Assembly (NCBI RefSeq): GCF_900101885.1
Contig: NZ_FNAN01000013.1
Span: 186,001-250,000 of the forward strand
Direction: 5' to 3'
Length of the DNA: 64,000 nucleotides
From: Dyadobacter soli
GTDB lineage: Bacteria > Bacteroidota > Bacteroidia > Cytophagales > Spirosomataceae
Under the pieces are notes generated by a model, which was not told the DNA's origin, searched no databases, and was given only the letters and a program-made list of their open reading frames with translations. The translations under genes and the position numbers were made by a program. Positions 53,220 through 61,384 of this stretch are shown one piece after another. How positions within the stretch are numbered: position 1 is the first letter of the stretch; each line of letters begins with the position of its first letter.

Positions 53220-54998
53220 TTACTCCTGGGCCATGGTGGTGACGGCGATCAGGAACCAGGCAGCGTGCGGAATCCATTGCTCCGTCCAGCGCCATTCGTT
53301 GCCGTTATCGTGGGGTTTGTAGTCGATCCCGCTGCCGTCGGCGTTGCCGTCTTTGCCCGTAACGCCATTGGAAATCCCGCCGCGCTCCGAGCCGTGCCCG
53401 TACATCGACTTCATGTAAGGCATGTTGTTGCGCCCGTACCCATACATAAAGCACGCCTCGTACGGGTTACCGCCCAATATCCACGAAAGCTGCCGCCCCG
53501 CATAAGCCGAAAGCGCCTCGCTGGTACCGAGCCCGCCCGATGCCGGGTATACGAGCCTTCCGCCCAGCAATGCCGCCGACGCCAGGGAGCCCAGCCGCGC
53601 ATTCTCGCCCTGCCACCACCATCCGCTTTCGTTTTCGTGGGGGATGAAAAATCCTTCTTTAACATTTCCGTTAAGCAAAAACGATTGCCGAGCATAGCCG
53701 AACGGGTTCGCGACAGCGCCGGTGACGCGGACATTGTAATCCAATGCTTTTTTGACGGTATTCAAAGTCACTTTTCGCAGCGAAGCATCTTTTTCAGCGT
53801 CCAGGTACCGGCAAAGCGCCACGATGGGCAGCCCGGCGTCCGAGGCGTGCCAGAATGGACGGTTGGCGTCGTTGGCGATGAAATAACCTGCGGGCGAGAG
53901 CCGTTTTGCGAGGTTTTTTGCGCGTTTCCGGGCCTCGTCGCGGTACTCGTTTTCGCCGGTTGCCAGCCAGAGTTCGGTGGCGCCCATCAATGCGCAGTAG
54001 TCGTCGAGGACGTTTTCTTTACCGTCGTCGCAGTATTTGAGGTTATTGGCCTGCAAATGCGCGAAGGCACGTTTGGCGGCGGCGAGGTATTGCGCGGAAG
54101 TGAATGCACCATCCATTTTCCAGCGCGAAATACGGGCCAATGCTGCAATGCCCATGCCGCCGCCTTCGCGGTAAGCACATTCGTACTTGTCGGTGGTGAC
54201 GCTGTTGGCATTCAGTCCCACCACGCGGCGGGCTTTCGGATCAGGATTGAAATAGCTGAAAATGGTCATATAAAAATAGCCTTCCTCCGACAGCGACCGC
54301 ACGATATAATCCGCGCCGTATAATGCCTCGCGTTTCATGGAATCGAGCACATTCAGGTCGGTGAGCAGGCCGGGAATGCGCTCGGCGGCGTTGGTCATAG
54401 CCCAGGTGCAGAGCGGTATCTGCTGCTGCGACATAAAATTGGCATAAGCCAAATGCGAGAAATACTTGCTGATATCGCCCGAAGCATCGTCCCAGCCACC
54501 GCGCAGATCGACGGTTTTGTTGCTTCCGTACAGCATTACGTGTTCATCGGCGAGCAGTTCTTCGGGCTTGTCGGCGCGCTGTTTGTTATAATAATGGATG
54601 ATGGACGGGATCAGCATTCTGGCGAGCGCCTTGTCGCAGATCTGAAACTCATCGGAGGTTACCGTAGCCCCTTTCGCGTAGACGACGATCTGGTACCGGC
54701 CCGGCTGGGTTAACGCGGAAAAATCAATGCGGTGGTAAAGGCGGCCGGGAAACCATTCTGCTACTTTTTCAGGCTTGCCGGCTTTTCCGTCGAATACTTT
54801 TTGCCTGTTGCCCAGGTCGATCACTTCAAATGCGGGAATTTCACCGAGTTCGCCAGCGTCCGAGGCGATTACGGCGGACTTACTGCCACGGGCATCGAAG
54901 CCGACCTGGTTGACATGGATGATGATTTTGGCAAATGCATTGGTACTAAGGGCGATAGCAAGCATTAAGGGCGCCAGCAGGGCTCTTGTTCTTTTCAT
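53220..54998 (-). CDS. Glycoside hydrolase family 9, possible exo-beta-glucosaminidase
   Basis: A 592-residue exported enzyme with signal (to about 23, NAFA), an N-terminal CelD-like Ig domain (HVNQVGFDARGSKSAVI) and a GH9 (alpha/alpha)6 barrel. The first acidic motif is GGWDDASGDISKY with Asp171 and Asp175; the C-terminal acid is Glu573 in WRWTEQWIP. Ordinary GH9 cellulases have DAGD with one residue fewer. The DASGD spacing is, as I recall, that of Vibrio/Photobacterium GH9 exo-beta-D-glucosaminidases. The gene is divergent from a phosphotransferase operon ending in a glucosamine-6-phosphate deaminase, which supports an amino-sugar substrate. First of three co-oriented genes. Confidence 0.9.
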   Translation of the reverse strand: MKRTRALLAPLMLAIALSTNAFAKIIIHVNQVGFDARGSKSAVIASDAGELGEIPAFEVIDLGNRQKVFDGKAGKPEKVAEWFPGRLYHRIDFSALTQPGRYQIVVYAKGATVTSDEFQICDKALARMLIPSIIHYYNKQRADKPEELLADEHVMLYGSNKTVDLRGGWDDASGDISKYFSHLAYANFMSQQQIPLCTWAMTNAAERIPGLLTDLNVLDSMKREALYGADYIVRSLSEEGYFYMTIFSYFNPDPKARRVVGLNANSVTTDKYECAYREGGGMGIAALARISRWKMDGAFTSAQYLAAAKRAFAHLQANNLKYCDDGKENVLDDYCALMGATELWLATGENEYRDEARKRAKNLAKRLSPAGYFIANDANRPFWHASDAGLPIVALCRYLDAEKDASLRKVTLNTVKKALDYNVRVTGAVANPFGYARQSFLLNGNVKEGFFIPHENESGWWWQGENARLGSLASAALLGGRLVYPASGGLGTSEALSAYAGRQLSWILGGNPYEACFMYGYGRNNMPYMKSMYGHGSERGGISNGVTGKDGNADGSGIDYKPHDNGNEWRWTEQWIPHAAWFLIAVTTMAQE

Positions 54999-55004
54999 GG
55001 GTTA

Positions 55005-55096
55005 AGGTTTAGGATGAGGTCGTTTGCGAAATTATTGAAATATTAAGGTAAAAAAAATCCATAAGGTCTTTTGAAGATAATCCTAAACCTATTTTG
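55005..55096. promoter_or_regulatory. Divergent control region of the GH9 and PTS operons
   Basis: An 11-bp inverted repeat, AGGTTTAGGAT (55005-55015) and ATCCTAAACCT (55080-55090), flanks the region. On the plus strand a TTG (55071-55073) and TATTTTG (55090-55096) resemble -33 and -7 elements with the right arm between them, a possible operator. The -7 box lacks one T of the consensus. Confidence 0.4.
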
Positions 55097-55115
55097 ACAT
55101 ATACTTATCTAATTC

Positions 55116-55532
55116 ATGCGAAAATTTCTGATCGCGACCCACGGCACTTTTGCCGGCGGAATCCGGAGCTCTCTGGAAATGATTATCGGCCACCAGGAGC
55201 ATCTCCACGTCATTCAGGCCTATGTGGAAGAAAACAAAGGACTTGAAGAAGAACTGACGGCATTGCTCGGCGGATTGTCGGAAAATGACGAGCTGGTGAT
55301 TTTTACGGATCTGCTCGGCGGCAGTGTCACCAACCAGGTGCTGCGCCATGCCCTGAAAGAAAATGTCCATATCGTGTCGGGCATTAACCTGCCGCTGCTC
55401 GTGGATGTGCTGCTGGCCGATCCCGACGAGCCGGTTACCGGCGTGATCGCCAATGCGATACAAGCCGCGAAAGACCAGATGGTGTATGTAAATGATGTGG
55501 TCACTTCCCAGCAACCCGACGATTTCCAATGA
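55116..55532 (+). CDS. PTS EIIA component, mannose family
   Basis: A 138-residue cytoplasmic protein of the EIIA-Man fold. The phosphorylated histidine is His9 in FLIATHGTFAGG. Residues LIGG-like turns and the ELVIFTDLLGGSVTNQVL stretch fit the family (sugar-specific phosphoryl transfer from HPr to EIIB). It is the first gene of a six-gene operon and overlaps the EIIB start by 4 bases (ATGA). Mannose-family EIIA genes are seldom seen in Bacteroidota. Confidence 0.93.
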   Translation: MRKFLIATHGTFAGGIRSSLEMIIGHQEHLHVIQAYVEENKGLEEELTALLGGLSENDELVIFTDLLGGSVTNQVLRHALKENVHIVSGINLPLLVDVLLADPDEPVTGVIANAIQAAKDQMVYVNDVVTSQQPDDFQ

Positions 55533-55999
55533 TCAGACTCTTACGGATAGACGACCGCCTGGTGCACGGCCAGGTAGCGTTGACATGGACGCCCGCCGTG
55601 GGCGCGGAATGCCTCGTGGTGGCGAACGACAAAGTAGCCAAGGACGATTTCCTGAAAATGACGATGAACCTCGCCAAGCCGGCGAATGCGAAACTGCTGA
55701 TCAAGTCGATCGCGGATACGGTCACTTTTTTGTCGGACGAGCGGAGCAAGCCGATGAAAATACTCGTGCTGGTCAATTCTGTGCAGGACGCGGCGGCGCT
55801 GGCCGGTGCATTGCCGGAGATCCGGAGCATTAATTTCGGCGGTATCCGGGCGCGGGAAGGCGCCAGGGCCATTTCCAAGGCTATTACCGTCACGGATGCG
55901 GACGTAATCGTAATCCGCGACTTGCTGGCCAGGGGCATTGAGCTGGAAGTGCGGCAGGTGCCTACCGACGAACTCCGTTCCATCGAAACGCTGCTCTGA
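55529..55999 (+). CDS. PTS EIIB component, mannose/fructose/sorbose family
   Basis: A 156-residue protein. The phosphorylation-site motif RIDDRLVHGQV gives His13. The rest follows the family: TPAVGAECLVVANDKVAKD, SINFGGIRAREGARAIS. It passes phosphate from EIIA to the sugar bound by EIIC/EIID. Translation is likely coupled on both sides: 4-base overlap with the EIIA stop and 1-base overlap with the EIIC-EIID start. Confidence 0.95.
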   Translation: MIRLLRIDDRLVHGQVALTWTPAVGAECLVVANDKVAKDDFLKMTMNLAKPANAKLLIKSIADTVTFLSDERSKPMKILVLVNSVQDAAALAGALPEIRSINFGGIRAREGARAISKAITVTDADVIVIRDLLARGIELEVRQVPTDELRSIETLL

Positions 56000-57603
56000 T
56001 GCTGACCTCCTATATCCTCATTACCCTGATTGCCATGTTCGGGCATTCGGAGGATTTTCTGGGCACGACGCTGCTCAGCCGGCCGCTCGTGCTCGGGCCG
56101 CTGGTGGGCCTTGTACTGGGCGATTTCGATCAAGGGATCGTGATCGGTGCCACGCTGGAACTCATTTTTATGGGTAATATCAAAGTCGGGGCGGCCATTC
56201 CGCCCGATGTCATTACCGGAGGTGTGCTGGGTACGGCGTTCGCGATCATGTCGGGGAAAGGCCCGGCGGTGGCGCTGGCTTTGGCGGTACCGATTTCGAT
56301 TCTTGCCGAAATGGTGGCCAGCGGCCTGTTCGTGTTCCGCCCGGTATGGAATAAACGTTTCGACCGGTATGCCGCAGAAGGCGATTACCGGGGCGTAGAG
56401 CGGCTGCATATTTTGTCTGGTTTGCTGAAACCGCTGCTCATGGGCGTGGTAACGCTGCTTGCATTACTACTTGGTTCGGAGGCGGTGCGGACGTTTGTGG
56501 ACACGATCCCGCCGTGGGTGCATTCGGGCTTGCAGGTGGCGGGCAATATGCTGCCGGCGCTGGGGTTTGCATTGCTGATGAACCTGATGTTCAACAAAGA
56601 GGGCGCGCCATATTTTTTCCTCGGATTCATTCTCACGAGTTACCTCAAACTACCGATGATCGCCATCGGCGGGCTGGGCGTGATCACGGCATTGATCGTC
56701 ACGCGCATTACGCACAAGGAGCAACCGCCAGCCGGTACAGACAGTGATTTCGACGATTTTGATATGGATGACAACCCGCCGGTGATGGTGAAACCCAAAG
56801 CCGCGCTGCTGACGCAGGGTGACATCCGGAGCCTGTTTGCCCGCTCGATGGCGCTGGAAGCCAACTTCAATTTCGAGACCTGGCAGAACACCGGCTTCGC
56901 TTATACGATGATCCCGGTTTTAAAAAGGCTTTATAGAACAAAGGAAGCGATGTCGCGGGCATTGAAGCGGCATTTGCAGTTTTTCAATACCGCCCCGCAT
57001 GGCTCTACCCTCATCATCGGCATTGCCGCGGCGATGGAGGAACAGAACGCCCGTGAACCGGATTTCGATGAGGAGTCGATCAACTCGGTCAAAACAGGCT
57101 TGATGGGGCCGCTGGCCGGGGTCTTCGACTCGCTCTTCTGGGGGACAATCAAGGTCATCGCCGCCGGGATCGGTAGCTCGCTGGCATTGCAGGGCAGCGT
57201 GCTGGGGCCGCTGCTGTTTTTGCTCATATTCAATGTGCCGCACCTGATCCTGCGGTACAAGCTGACTTTCATTGGCTACGAAACGGGTACGCGGTTTTTA
57301 CAGGACCTTTCCAAAACCAATGTGATGGACAAGCTGAAAGCCGGGTCGTCCATTCTCGGGCTGATGGTCGTGGGTGCGATGCCAGCAACACTGATGTCGA
57401 TCCGTACGCCGGCGATGATCGGTTCTTCGGATTCCGCCGTCGCATTGCAGGGAGTGCTCGACCAGATCGTACCGAATGTGATCCCTCTGGCGCTGACTTT
57501 CCTGGTGTTTTATTTTGTAAAACGCAATGTCAAAGCGACTTACCTTTTGCTGGGACTGCTTTTACTGGGTTTTCTGGGTAGTGTTTTAAATGTTTTTGCC
57601 TGA
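55999..57603 (+). CDS. Fused PTS EIIC-EIID membrane permease, mannose family
   Basis: A 534-residue single-frame fusion. Residues about 1-240 are EIIC (ManY-like; TLLSRPLVLGPLVGLVLGD, GNIKVGAAIPPDVITGG). An acidic cytoplasmic linker at about 245-275 (DSDFDDFDMDDNPP) joins it to EIID (ManZ-like; TQGDIRSLFARSMALEANF, GFAYTMIPVL, GLMGPLAGVFDSLFWG), ending with hydrophobic helices. In most bacteria EIIC and EIID are separate polypeptides that form one complex, so the fusion fixes their stoichiometry. The start overlaps the EIIB stop by one base and Enzyme I starts 6 bp downstream. Confidence 0.93.
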   Translation: MLTSYILITLIAMFGHSEDFLGTTLLSRPLVLGPLVGLVLGDFDQGIVIGATLELIFMGNIKVGAAIPPDVITGGVLGTAFAIMSGKGPAVALALAVPISILAEMVASGLFVFRPVWNKRFDRYAAEGDYRGVERLHILSGLLKPLLMGVVTLLALLLGSEAVRTFVDTIPPWVHSGLQVAGNMLPALGFALLMNLMFNKEGAPYFFLGFILTSYLKLPMIAIGGLGVITALIVTRITHKEQPPAGTDSDFDDFDMDDNPPVMVKPKAALLTQGDIRSLFARSMALEANFNFETWQNTGFAYTMIPVLKRLYRTKEAMSRALKRHLQFFNTAPHGSTLIIGIAAAMEEQNAREPDFDEESINSVKTGLMGPLAGVFDSLFWGTIKVIAAGIGSSLALQGSVLGPLLFLLIFNVPHLILRYKLTFIGYETGTRFLQDLSKTNVMDKLKAGSSILGLMVVGAMPATLMSIRTPAMIGSSDSAVALQGVLDQIVPNVIPLALTFLVFYFVKRNVKATYLLLGLLLLGFLGSVLNVFA

Positions 57604-57609
57604 AAATTG

Positions 57610-59340
57610 ATGACAACGACGAAAGAATCGACTAGGATCGAAGGCATTGGCGTGTCGCCGGGCATTGCGCTGGGGCAGGCGTTCGTCATACGGCGGGAGG
57701 CTGCTGTTGCTACGGGTATCAGGGTGAACAATGCAATGGAGGTTGCGGACGAGATCGGGTATTTTGATAAGGCTGTGTCGCGGTCGGTCGCGGAAGTGGA
57801 GGCATTGATCGCCGAGCTGGCCAACCGCGGTACCGACGACGGGCTGGATATTCTCGAAACCCAGATCGAATTCCTGACCGATCCGCAACTACGCGGCGAT
57901 ACGGTACAGAAAATAGAGCAGGAATTGAAAACAGCCCACGACGCGCTGATGGAAGTCACCGACGCATTGGTGCAGCTTTTCCTGCGCATGGACGACGCAT
58001 ATATGCAGGCGCGTCACGCGGACATACGCGACGCGGGCGACCGCATTCTGCGCCATCTCAGCGGCAGCCCGCACACGCAGCGCGTTTACCCGCAAGGATG
58101 CATTATCATCGCCGACGACCTGAGCCCCTCCGATACCATCGCCCTCGACCTCACGCTCGTCGCCGGATTTGCGACGCAAACGGGCGGCAGAATGTCCCAC
58201 GCGGCTATTGTCGCGAAGGCACGTGGCATTCCGGCGGTGGCGGGCTGCGGTACTGCGCTGAACGGGGTAGATGACGGCGATTTTGTGGTGCTGGATGGGC
58301 TGGCAGGGCAGGTACTGGTATGTCCGGATGCAGAGACGATCGGCATTTACCGGGAAAAGCAAGCGCATTTTGCCGAACAAATGGCCTTGCTCAGGTCGCT
58401 CAGAGACCTGCCGGCCGTTACCGGAGACGGATGCGCGGTTGAACTGCTGGCCAACATTTCGGAACCCGACGACCTGGACCAGGTCATCGAAAACGGGGGA
58501 GAAGGCGTGGGGCTGCTGCGAACGGAGCTGCTATTCATGGGCCGCGACGCATTGCCGGACGAGGACGAGCAATTCGCATTTTACCAGGAAATCGCATTGA
58601 AAGCAGGCAAACGCCCTGTTACCATCCGCACGATCGACATCGGCGGCGATAAAGAGGCACCTTACCTCGGATTGCCGAAAGAGGAGAACCCGTTTCTGGG
58701 TTATCGCGCCATTCGCATTTGTCTCGACCGGACTGATATTTTCAAAACCCAGCTTCGTGCTATTTTAAGGGCCAGTGCATTCGGGAATTTCAAAATCATG
58801 TTTCCGATGATCGGCAGTGTGCAGGAGGTGCGGGCGGCCAAAGCCATGATGCAGCAGGTACGCGTGGAGCTGGAAAACGATGGCATTGCATTCGACGCCG
58901 GAATGCAGGCAGGTATTATGATCGAAATACCTGCGGCGGCCGTCATCGCCGACCTGCTGGCGAAAGAGGTGGATTTTTTCAGCATTGGTACCAACGACCT
59001 TATTCAATACACACTGGCCGTCGACCGCATGAACGACCAGGTAGCACCGCTGTACGATGGTTTTCACCCCGCCGTGCTCCGGCTGATTGCCCGGGTGATC
59101 GAAGAAGCAAACCGGGCGGGCGTTCCTGTAAGCATGTGCGGCGAGTTGGCCGGTGATCCGCTCGCGACGCGGCTACTGCTCGGAATGGGCCTGCGTGCGT
59201 TTTCCATGAGCGCCGTTTCGATACCGTGGATCAAACAGCAGGTGCGCGAAACTACGCTGGCTGATGCACAATATGTTTTTGAAGCAATCAGAGGCCTGGA
59301 TACCGCCGGCGAGATCAGGGATTTTTGTAAAAACAATTAG
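57610..59340 (+). CDS. ptsI: Phosphoenolpyruvate-protein phosphotransferase (Enzyme I)
   Basis: A 576-residue Enzyme I, near the usual length (575). The phosphorylated histidine is His197 in GGRMSHAAIVAKARGIP. The PEP-binding C-terminal barrel shows TIDIGGDKEAPYLG, GYRAIRICL, MIEIPAAAVIAD, IGTNDLIQYTLAVDR and catalytic Cys510 in SMCGELAGD. It takes phosphate from PEP and passes it to HPr. Being inside a sugar-specific operon, it is probably dedicated to this transporter. The start is 6 bp after EIIC-EIID; the ATG at 57610 is preferred to the TTG before it. Confidence 0.96.
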   Translation: MTTTKESTRIEGIGVSPGIALGQAFVIRREAAVATGIRVNNAMEVADEIGYFDKAVSRSVAEVEALIAELANRGTDDGLDILETQIEFLTDPQLRGDTVQKIEQELKTAHDALMEVTDALVQLFLRMDDAYMQARHADIRDAGDRILRHLSGSPHTQRVYPQGCIIIADDLSPSDTIALDLTLVAGFATQTGGRMSHAAIVAKARGIPAVAGCGTALNGVDDGDFVVLDGLAGQVLVCPDAETIGIYREKQAHFAEQMALLRSLRDLPAVTGDGCAVELLANISEPDDLDQVIENGGEGVGLLRTELLFMGRDALPDEDEQFAFYQEIALKAGKRPVTIRTIDIGGDKEAPYLGLPKEENPFLGYRAIRICLDRTDIFKTQLRAILRASAFGNFKIMFPMIGSVQEVRAAKAMMQQVRVELENDGIAFDAGMQAGIMIEIPAAAVIADLLAKEVDFFSIGTNDLIQYTLAVDRMNDQVAPLYDGFHPAVLRLIARVIEEANRAGVPVSMCGELAGDPLATRLLLGMGLRAFSMSAVSIPWIKQQVRETTLADAQYVFEAIRGLDTAGEIRDFCKNN

Positions 59341-59359
59341 TTGACTTCAGAACATTTAT

Positions 59360-59635
59360 ATGATTTCCAAAGACTACACGATCCTTGCGCCGGAAGGCAT
59401 TCACGCAAGGCCTGCCACAGCGCTCGTAAGGCTGGTAAAAAAATTTAAGTCCGGTATCAGCCTTCAAAAGGGCGAGAAAACGATCCAGCTGAACAGTATG
59501 CTTAATATCCTGGCATTATCCACCAAGGGCGGCGACCAGGTGTCGGTCCTGATCGACGGCGAAGACGAGGAAGAAGCGGCTTCGGCCATCGACGTATTTT
59601 TCACGGAACACCTGACCACACCTGACCATACCTGA
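59360..59635 (+). CDS. ptsH: HPr phosphocarrier protein
   Basis: A 91-residue HPr with active-site His15 in EGIHARPAT and the fold-typical second half (KTIQLNSMLNILAL, VSVLIDGEDEEEAA). Ser46 aligns with the regulatory serine of Gram-positive HPr; no HPr kinase gene is in view. The last residues (LTTPDHT) are encoded by the first units of a 10-bp repeat, so the C-terminus may be repeat-altered. It links Enzyme I and EIIA of the same operon. Confidence 0.95.
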   Translation: MISKDYTILAPEGIHARPATALVRLVKKFKSGISLQKGEKTIQLNSMLNILALSTKGGDQVSVLIDGEDEEEAASAIDVFFTEHLTTPDHT

Positions 59636-59660
59636 CCATACTTGACCACACCTGACCATT
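59611..59660 (+). repeat. Five-unit decamer repeat across the ptsH stop and nagB leader
   Basis: Five exact 10-bp units (CCTGACCACA, CCTGACCATA twice, CTTGACCACA, CCTGACCATT) run from 59611 to 59660. They include the ptsH stop (59633-59635) and end 3 bp before the nagB ATG at 59664. On the minus strand the unit starts GTCAGG as in the repeat at 26100. Confidence 0.9.
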
Positions 59661-59663
59661 ACT

Positions 59664-60401
59664 ATGAAAATTACCATTTGCAAGAGCGAACACGAGTTCA
59701 ATGTTACCGCAGCCTGGCGGATCATCGCCCAGATGCTGGAAAAGCCCGACGCGGTGATCGGGCTCTCTACCGGCCAAACGACGATCGATATGCATGCGAT
59801 CGTTTCGGACGTTTACCGGCAGTATCCATTCGATGTGTCGCGCATTACCCTTTTCAACGTCGATGAGCTGACGAACCTGCCGCGCGCGTATGCGGGAAGC
59901 TGCTATACGATGATCCTGAACCAGATCGCCGGGCCGTTGGGCATTCCGCCGGAGAACTTTATCATGCCGCCCACGATGTCCAACGATTTCGAACGCGAGG
60001 CGCGGCTTTTTGAACAACAACTCACCGAAAGGGGAGGCGCCGATCTGCAAATGCTGGGGTTGGGGATGAACGGGCACATCGGCATCAACCAGCCCGGCAC
60101 GCCTTTCGAGAGCGAGACCTGGGTGTCGCCGATGGACCCCGATTTTGAAGCACGCGTACGTAGGGAGACGCAGGTGCCCGCGGAAACCATCCTGGGCGGG
60201 CTCACGCGCGGGATCAAAAACATCATGCATACCCGCAAGCTGATCCTGATCGCCAAAGGCCCGCGCAAAGCGGAAATGGTTGAAAAGGCCATTCTGGGGC
60301 CGGTTACCACTGATATTCCCGCTTCCATTGTTCAGATGCACCCCAACTGCGAGATTTTACTCGATGCCGACGCCGGGGCGCTGATCGCGGGCAGGGTGTA
60401 A
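59664..60401 (+). CDS. nagB: Glucosamine-6-phosphate deaminase
   Basis: A 245-residue enzyme of the NagB family. Motifs are VIGLSTGQTTIDMHAI, ITLFNVDELTNLP (catalytic Asp region) and MLGLGMNGHIGINQPG (active-site Asn-Gly-His). It converts glucosamine-6-phosphate to fructose-6-phosphate and ammonia. It is somewhat shorter than E. coli NagB (266) because the C-terminal allosteric part is reduced. As last gene of the PTS operon it says that the transported sugar is probably glucosamine. No deacetylase (nagA) is present, which fits a non-acetylated substrate. Related lactonases are a minor alternative. Confidence 0.88.
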   Translation: MKITICKSEHEFNVTAAWRIIAQMLEKPDAVIGLSTGQTTIDMHAIVSDVYRQYPFDVSRITLFNVDELTNLPRAYAGSCYTMILNQIAGPLGIPPENFIMPPTMSNDFEREARLFEQQLTERGGADLQMLGLGMNGHIGINQPGTPFESETWVSPMDPDFEARVRRETQVPAETILGGLTRGIKNIMHTRKLILIAKGPRKAEMVEKAILGPVTTDIPASIVQMHPNCEILLDADAGALIAGRV

Positions 60402-60523
60402 TCGGTCGTTGAAAACGTGCCGTCTGTCGCCGGGAGTTGGCACATCCGGGGGAATGCGATAAACTTGCCGGTGCATTTGCCGCGCATCCCGTTCGTTCGT
60501 ATTTCCACCCAATTTTACCAGCC

Positions 60524-61384
60524 ATGAAAACCGTGCACGAACGCGCGCTTGCAACCATTTTGTGGGCCGCCCTTCTTTTCCTGACCGCCTGTTCCAAAGA
60601 CAAAACGCCCGAGCCCGAACCAGAGCCCGTGCCCGACGAAACCGGAACATCGGCCGGCCACCTGATCCGGGAAATCTATTGGGAAAACTACGATTACCGG
60701 GCCGCCGTGAGTTACCGTGCCGACAGCAGCCTCGACCACGTCAAGTACCAGGCTGCCAACGGCAAGACCGAGCTCAAAACGCATCGGTATGATGATAAAA
60801 CATTAGCGGAAATCGATGTGGCGGGCTCGTTAGCGAAGCGGATTTACGGGTATGACGAGAAGGGCAGGCTGAAAACGATCCTGAACGTGAAGAAGCACGC
60901 CGGGCCATATGATAATGCGCAGAAACTCGTGTTCCTGTACGACGATGCGGGCGTGGTGCAGAAGCTGGAACGCTACCAGATCACGCCCGCCGGTACGAGA
61001 ATGGACATCGTCAATCATTATGAGTACGATAAGGCGGGCGAACTCACGCGCGTACGCACGGAGCAGTCGGATGGTTATCAGACGATCACGAATATCAAAG
61101 GTTATTCCCCGGCTTTCGACGGCGACCGCTGGCTGTTTATCGAGGATTTCAGTAACCCGGATTACGCCGTTTACAATTTCCCCGTTCTCAAGGCGATGAA
61201 AGGCCGGCTGCCGCTGCAAATCACCTACGAAATCCCTGGAAAAGACGGCACTTTCAAAACCGAGCGCATTACGACGCAGCAGTTTGAGATTGCGGACAAA
61301 AAGCTTCAAAAAATGAAGGTTACCGTCCGGTATCCTGAATTTTCGCAGGCCGGCAATGAGTCGGAGGTAAGTTTTAAGTATTGA
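60524..61384 (+). CDS. Lipoprotein of unknown function
   Basis: A 286-residue protein from MKTVHERALATILWA, with a lipobox (FLTACSK) and a Glu/Pro spacer (KTPEPEPEPVPDE) after the cysteine, so membrane-anchored. The mature part has short YDEKGRLKTI and YEYDKAGELTRV repeats like RHS/YD-type motifs, a pattern common in Bacteroidota DUF4595-like lipoproteins. It lies 122 bp after nagB on the same strand, probably a separate unit. Its stop overlaps the end of the convergent SDR gene by 11 bp. Confidence 0.8.
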   Translation: MKTVHERALATILWAALLFLTACSKDKTPEPEPEPVPDETGTSAGHLIREIYWENYDYRAAVSYRADSSLDHVKYQAANGKTELKTHRYDDKTLAEIDVAGSLAKRIYGYDEKGRLKTILNVKKHAGPYDNAQKLVFLYDDAGVVQKLERYQITPAGTRMDIVNHYEYDKAGELTRVRTEQSDGYQTITNIKGYSPAFDGDRWLFIEDFSNPDYAVYNFPVLKAMKGRLPLQITYEIPGKDGTFKTERITTQQFEIADKKLQKMKVTVRYPEFSQAGNESEVSFKY

